Assembly: GCA_934486875.1 (NCBI GenBank)
Contig: CAKSPU010000064.1
Location: 1-9,604, forward strand
Direction: 5' to 3'
Length of the DNA stretch: 9,604 nucleotides
Origin: an uncultured Oscillospiraceae bacterium
GTDB lineage: Bacteria > Bacillota > Clostridia > Oscillospirales > Ruminococcaceae
Every line of letters starts with the position of its first letter. Positions within the stretch are counted from its first letter, which is position 1. Shown one piece after another: positions 7,564 to 9,604 of this stretch. A program made the position numbers and the translations under genes. The notes beneath the pieces are model-generated. The model ran no database searches and was not told the origin of the DNA. It saw only the letters and a program-made list of their open reading frames with translations.

Positions 7564-7592
7564 ATTTTAACAGATATTTTCCCGTTTGTCAA
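7564..7592 (-). promoter_or_regulatory. Vegetative promoter of the patatin operon
   Basis: On the minus strand a perfect -35 box TTGACA (7592-7587) is followed by a 17-base spacer and the -10 box TAAAAT (7569-7564). Transcription should begin near 7557, giving a leader of about 25 bases before the ATG at 7531. It probably serves all three genes down to the kinase. Confidence 0.85.
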
Positions 7593-7618
7593 TTTATGCC
7601 GGGATTTGTCCCCACGGT

Positions 7619-7800
7619 ATTTCAACGAGTAAATTATTCTTCTTAAAATTATTAATAAGTAATTGTAGGGGACGGGTTTCCCGTCCCGCAGTCACCAATA
7701 TTATAAAAAAACGGGACGGGAGACCCGTCCCCTACAATAATATGTGGCAACTTGAAATATATTTGTGCAAAAAGGTTCCTGTTTATTTACTCGTTGAAAT
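7619..7800. mobile_element. MITE-like non-coding element with nested inverted repeats
   Basis: Perfect 16-base inverted repeats ATTTCAACGAGTAAAT (7619-7634) and its complement (7785-7800) bound a 182-base non-coding stretch. Beyond them the flanks are still related: CCGGGAT (7599-7605) on the left matches ATCCCGG (7812-7818) on the right at similar distances (13 and 11 bases), so the true ends may be near 7599 and 7818. Inside is a second, GC-rich inverted repeat. I see no transposase gene and no clear target-site duplication. Similar GTAGGGG-type repeats are, as I recall, common between genes of gut Clostridia. The element separates the divergently transcribed patatin operon and DUF4143 gene. 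Confidence 0.6.
7662..7738. repeat. Inner 27-base inverted repeat, each arm itself a hairpin
   Basis: The arms 7662-7688 and 7712-7738 are complementary over 27 positions with one mismatch (a G-U wobble in plus-strand RNA). The loop is 23 bases (7689-7711). Each arm also folds on its own: GGGACGGG (7669-7676) with CCCGTCCC (7680-7687), and the same eight base pairs at 7713-7720 with 7724-7731, both with 3-base loops. The sequence can therefore form one long hairpin or two short ones. Confidence 0.93.
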
Positions 7801-7831
7801 GCCCCGGATCTATCCCGGAGCAACCGCATAA

Positions 7832-8026
7832 AAAAGTGGTGCCAATGAGTGTGCCAACAAGCTTATCAGACGTTTCATTCCTAAGGGAAGCGATATTTCA
7901 AAGTATTCCAAAAAGTTTATAAAATACATCTGACACCGAATGAACAATTATCCAAGGAAAAAGCTAAACCGGCTTTCTCCTTATGATGTGTCACTTACGC
8001 TAAATCTTCCTCCGATTCTTTGGTGA
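7832..8026 (+). pseudogene. Remnant of an IS30-family transposase, C-terminal end
   Basis: Reading the frame beginning at 7832 gives KSGANECANKLIRRFIPKGSDISKYSKKF and then, after an in-frame TGA at 7931-7933, MNNYPRKKLNRLSPYD, ending at a TGA at 8024-8026. NE...N.LIRRFIPKG.DIS and MNNYPRKKLN.LSPYD are hallmarks of the C-terminal end of IS30-family transposases, and the Glu of the NE pair should be the last residue of the DDE catalytic triad. An in-frame TAA (7829-7831) closes the frame on the left, where similarity fades into the repeat element. Only about 60 codons remain, with at least one internal stop, so it is inactive. The rest of the transposase gene is missing from the window. Confidence 0.78.
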
Positions 8027-8041
8027 CATTTTATATTGCAA

Positions 8042-8063
8042 TTTTTATATCCAAATATAAAAA
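8042..8063. repeat. AT-only inverted repeat just upstream of the DUF4143 gene promoter
   Basis: TTTTTATAT (8042-8050) and ATATAAAAA (8055-8063) are perfect 9-base inverted repeats separated by CCAA. The repeat ends four bases before the -35 box. It could be a regulator site, an UP-like AT-rich element, or leftover transposon end sequence; nothing decides between these. Confidence 0.5.
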
Positions 8064-8067
8064 CTTC

Positions 8068-8096
8068 TTGATATTATTATTTTTTTGTGTTATACT
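8068..8096 (+). promoter_or_regulatory. Extended -10 promoter of the DUF4143 ATPase gene
   Basis: TTGATA (8068-8073), a 17-base spacer and TATACT (8091-8096) form a good vegetative promoter. A TG one base before the -10 box (8088-8089) makes it an extended -10. Transcription should start near 8103, only about 13 bases before the ATG at 8116, leaving a very short leader that just contains the ribosome binding site. Confidence 0.75.
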
Positions 8097-8103
8097 ATAT
8101 TAC

Positions 8104-8109
8104 GAGGTG
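8104..8109 (+). promoter_or_regulatory. Ribosome binding site that fixes the start of the DUF4143 gene
   Basis: GAGGTG lies six bases before the ATG at 8116. The frame is open further upstream, with an ATG at 8020, but that stretch encodes an atypical hydrophobic peptide, overlaps the IS30 remnant and precedes the promoter. The start at 8116 is therefore preferred. Confidence 0.8.
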
Positions 8110-8115
8110 ATCCGG

Positions 8116-9300
8116 ATGGTAAAAAGGCATCAATATCTTGAAAAGCTTAAAAAGCTTAAGGATATGCAGATCATAAAGGTAGTAACAGGCTTCCGCCGAT
8201 GCGGCAAATCCACTCTTCTGCTGCAATTCAGGGAATATCTCAAAGAGTGCGGCGTTGACGATTCGCAGATAATAAGCATTAACTTTGAAAAGCTTGAATA
8301 TGAACATCTGCTGGACTACAAGGCACTTTACAGCTATATAACCGAGCGGCTTTGCACGAATAAGACAACATATATCTTTCTTGATGAAGTTCAGCTTGTA
8401 AACGGGTATCAGAAAGCTGTTGATTCTCTGTTTGTAAGAGATAATGTTGACATTTACATCACAGGTTCAAATGCACAGATGCTTTCGGGTGAGCTTGCTA
8501 CCCTGCTTTCGGGAAGATTTATCGAGATCGAAATGCTTCCGCTTTCCTTTTCGGAATTTTACGAACTTGTCGGCGGTGACCGCAGAGATGCATGGAAACG
8601 CTATTTCACAAACGGCGGACTTCCCTATACCGCATATATCAACGATGAAGATATACTGCACGATTATCTTCTCGGTATTTACAATACAGTCCTTCTTAAA
8701 GATGTAGTTGAACGCAAAAAGGTACAGGATGTTGCACTCTTGAAGAGCGTTATAAAATTCTTGTTCGATAATATTGGAAACATTGTTTCATCAAAAAAGA
8801 TCTCCGACAGTCTGGTATCATACGGCAGAAAAACCACATCTGTGACGGTAGAAAACTACATTGAAAGCCTTTCTGAAGCGTATGTTGTATATGAAGCAAA
8901 CAGATATGATATCAAGGGTAAGCAGCATCTGAAATCCCTCGAGAAGTATTATGTGGTAGATGTGGGCTTGCGCAAGCTTTTGCTGGGAAGCAAAAACACA
9001 GACATCGGTCACACGCTTGAAAACATCGTGTACCTGGAGCTTATCCGCAGAGGTTTTGCTGTAAGTATCGGAAAAATTGATGACCTTGAAATAAACTTTA
9101 TTGCCGAAAAGGACGGAAATAAGGAGTATTATCAGGTTTCGGCAAGCGTTCTTGATCCTGCAACATTTGAACGTGAGATAACTCCTCTCAGAAAAGTTTC
9201 GGACAATTATCCTAAGTACATTATTACAATGGATGAATTCTCCTCAAACAATGAAGGTATCAGACAGGTCAATGTTATTGATTTTCTTTTGGGAGTATGA
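8116..9300 (+). CDS. ATP-binding protein with AAA_14 and DUF4143 domains
   Basis: From the ATG at 8116 the protein has 394 residues, the usual size of this family. The N-terminal AAA_14 domain has Walker A GFRRCGKST (residues 25-33), Walker B YIFLDEVQ with Asp90 and Glu91, sensor-like ITGSN (115-119) and LLSGRF with Arg134. The DUF4143 part follows KDVVERK and ends in a restriction-endonuclease-like fold: LENIVYLELIRRG, then EINF (325-328) and QVS (340-342). In relatives the second motif is usually E-(V/I)-D-F, so Asn327 replaces the expected Asp, which suggests this nuclease-like site is inactive or altered. These proteins are numerous in anaerobic bacteria and archaea and their biological role is not established. 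The gene is monocistronic, with its own promoter and terminator, and lies next to transposon debris. Confidence 0.93.
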   Translation: MVKRHQYLEKLKKLKDMQIIKVVTGFRRCGKSTLLLQFREYLKECGVDDSQIISINFEKLEYEHLLDYKALYSYITERLCTNKTTYIFLDEVQLVNGYQKAVDSLFVRDNVDIYITGSNAQMLSGELATLLSGRFIEIEMLPLSFSEFYELVGGDRRDAWKRYFTNGGLPYTAYINDEDILHDYLLGIYNTVLLKDVVERKKVQDVALLKSVIKFLFDNIGNIVSSKKISDSLVSYGRKTTSVTVENYIESLSEAYVVYEANRYDIKGKQHLKSLEKYYVVDVGLRKLLLGSKNTDIGHTLENIVYLELIRRGFAVSIGKIDDLEINFIAEKDGNKEYYQVSASVLDPATFEREITPLRKVSDNYPKYIITMDEFSSNNEGIRQVNVIDFLLGV

Positions 9301-9301
9301 G

Positions 9302-9345
9302 ATCACCGCTGTTCCGGTCGGAGCAGCGGTGATTTTGGCGTTTTT
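9302..9345 (+). terminator. Rho-independent terminator of the DUF4143 gene
   Basis: A 10-base-pair stem (9302-9311 with 9324-9333) begins one base after the stop codon. It extends inward through a wobble pair and TCCG/CGGA to a tiny loop. TTTT follows directly and TTTTT comes a few bases later (9341-9345). Confidence 0.88.
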
Positions 9346-9361
9346 AGTAAATCTGTTCCGG

Positions 9362-9378
9362 ATGTTCCACTGGAACAT
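9362..9378. promoter_or_regulatory. Perfect 17-base palindrome, possible protein-binding site
   Basis: ATGTTCCA-C-TGGAACAT has 8-base arms around a single central base. An extra TGTTCC half-site lies 13 bases to the left (9350-9355). It lies about 65 bases upstream of the next gene's -35 box and has no T run, so it is not a terminator. It resembles a dimeric regulator site, but its ligand is unknown. Confidence 0.45.
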
Positions 9379-9443
9379 TTAGTTCAATTAAAAACAAAAA
9401 TAATCATTGTACTAAAATAAATGTTATTTTTCCACCAAGACAC

Positions 9444-9472
9444 TTGACAAATGGTTTGTAGTATGTTATAAT
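9444..9472 (+). promoter_or_regulatory. Consensus vegetative promoter for the gene at the right edge
   Basis: TTGACA (9444-9449), a 17-base spacer and TATAAT (9467-9472) match the consensus exactly, with a TG extended -10 element (9464-9465). Transcription should begin near 9479. This is the strongest promoter in the window and points at the partial gene at 9543. Confidence 0.9.
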
Positions 9473-9476
9473 GTAA

Positions 9477-9496
9477 AAAAAGATAAGTATCTTTTT
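9477..9496 (+). other. AT-rich hairpin at the very 5' end of the leader, followed by a T run
   Basis: AAAAAGATA (9477-9485) pairs perfectly with TATCTTTTT (9488-9496), followed by A and seven T. It coincides with the expected transcription start, so at most part of it is in the RNA. It contains only one G-C pair, so a terminator or attenuator role is doubtful; it might instead be a regulator site. Confidence 0.35.
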
Positions 9497-9542
9497 ATTT
9501 TTTTGTTTACAATGTTATTTTACAAACGTGACATTGAAAGAA

Positions 9543-9604
9543 GTGAGTGAAATTAAATTAAAAGAATTATCAAACCTACGCAGCGGTCTTGTTCTGTCAA
9601 GAAA
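9543..9604 (+). CDS. Start of an unidentified gene, possibly a small HsdS-like (type I restriction specificity) protein
   Basis: A frame beginning with GTG at 9543 runs open to the window end and encodes SEIKLKELSNLRSGLVLSRK after the first residue. The pattern K-L-x-E-L/I-x-x-(I/L)-R-(S/T)-G-L-V-L-S-R-K resembles, from memory, the N-terminus of small type I restriction specificity (HsdS-like) proteins in Firmicutes; only about 20 residues are visible. There is no good ribosome binding site before this GTG. Other in-frame starts are GTG at 9528 and TTG at 9534, and homologues often begin near the KLKEL part, where only ATT (9552) is in frame. A consensus promoter about 64 bases upstream supports a gene here. 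Low G+C fits the accessory surroundings. Confidence 0.45.
   Translation, partial: MSEIKLKELSNLRSGLVLSR

Noticed and set aside
7619..7800. CRISPR array or riboswitch
   Set aside because: There are only two repeats, in inverted orientation, with no regular spacers, and no gene lies directly downstream to be controlled.
7586..7831. Open frame of 81 codons on the plus strand across the repeat element
   Set aside because: It is made of the inverted repeats and the left edge of the IS30 remnant, has no ribosome binding site, and encodes no recognisable domain.
8020..8115. Upstream start of the DUF4143 gene giving an N-terminal hydrophobic extension
   Set aside because: The extension overlaps the promoter and the IS30 remnant. 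A good ribosome binding site serves the ATG at 8116, and the family normally begins close to the KRHQYLEKL part.
9362..9378. Chromosomal parS site for ParB
   Set aside because: parS has an even-length CACGTG centre; here the centre is a single base between TGTTCCA and TGGAACA, so spacing and core do not match.

Overview
The window looks like a chromosomal segment of a gut-type Gram-positive bacterium of the Clostridia, most like Ruminococcus or another Oscillospiraceae member. The clues are a CUT1 sugar transporter with a lipoprotein binding subunit and no dedicated ATPase gene, a large InlB-type (Listeria-Bacteroides) repeat surface protein, vegetative promoters with 17-base spacers, AGGAG-like ribosome binding sites, and GC-rich nested inverted repeats between genes. 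The genus is inference; no rRNA or marker gene is present.

Layout. (a) 1-2394, plus strand: the 3' part of a large repeat-built surface protein. It has a Thr/Pro heptad linker, seven B-repeat units (the last four forming a tandem duplication of about 244 residues) and an acidic Pro/Glu tail without a sortase motif. It ends at a strong terminator. (b) 5500-2446, minus strand: a compact three-gene carbohydrate ABC importer (lipoprotein, MalF-type permease, MalG-type permease) with overlapping stop and start codons. It converges on gene (a). (c) 7531-5699, minus strand: a second operon of a YjjU-type patatin phospholipase, a small C39-like papain-fold protein and an AT-rich P-loop nucleoside kinase. 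It runs from a near-consensus promoter (7592-7564) to a terminator (5607-5582). (d) 7600-8030: a gene-free stretch with a MITE-like element of nested inverted repeats, directly followed by the decayed C-terminal end of an IS30-family transposase. (e) 8116-9300, plus strand: an AAA_14/DUF4143 ATPase with its own promoter and terminator; the promoter shows that translation starts at 8116. (f) 9346-9604: an intergenic region with a perfect 17-base palindrome and a consensus promoter. It leads into the first codons of a gene, cut off by the window end, that resembles the start of small type I restriction specificity (HsdS-like) proteins.

How the genes work together: the lipoprotein captures an oligosaccharide and hands it to the two permeases, which must be powered by a shared ATPase (MsmX/MsmK-type) encoded elsewhere. 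The patatin, C39-like and kinase genes are probably co-transcribed, but no common pathway is evident. The right third is accessory in character: transposon debris, a MITE-like repeat, a lone DUF4143 ATPase and a possible HsdS-like gene. I do not see a clearly new multi-gene system. The most interesting items are the nested-repeat element with its adjoining IS30 remnant, the mixed-composition operon, and the promoter-driven gene entering at the right edge.
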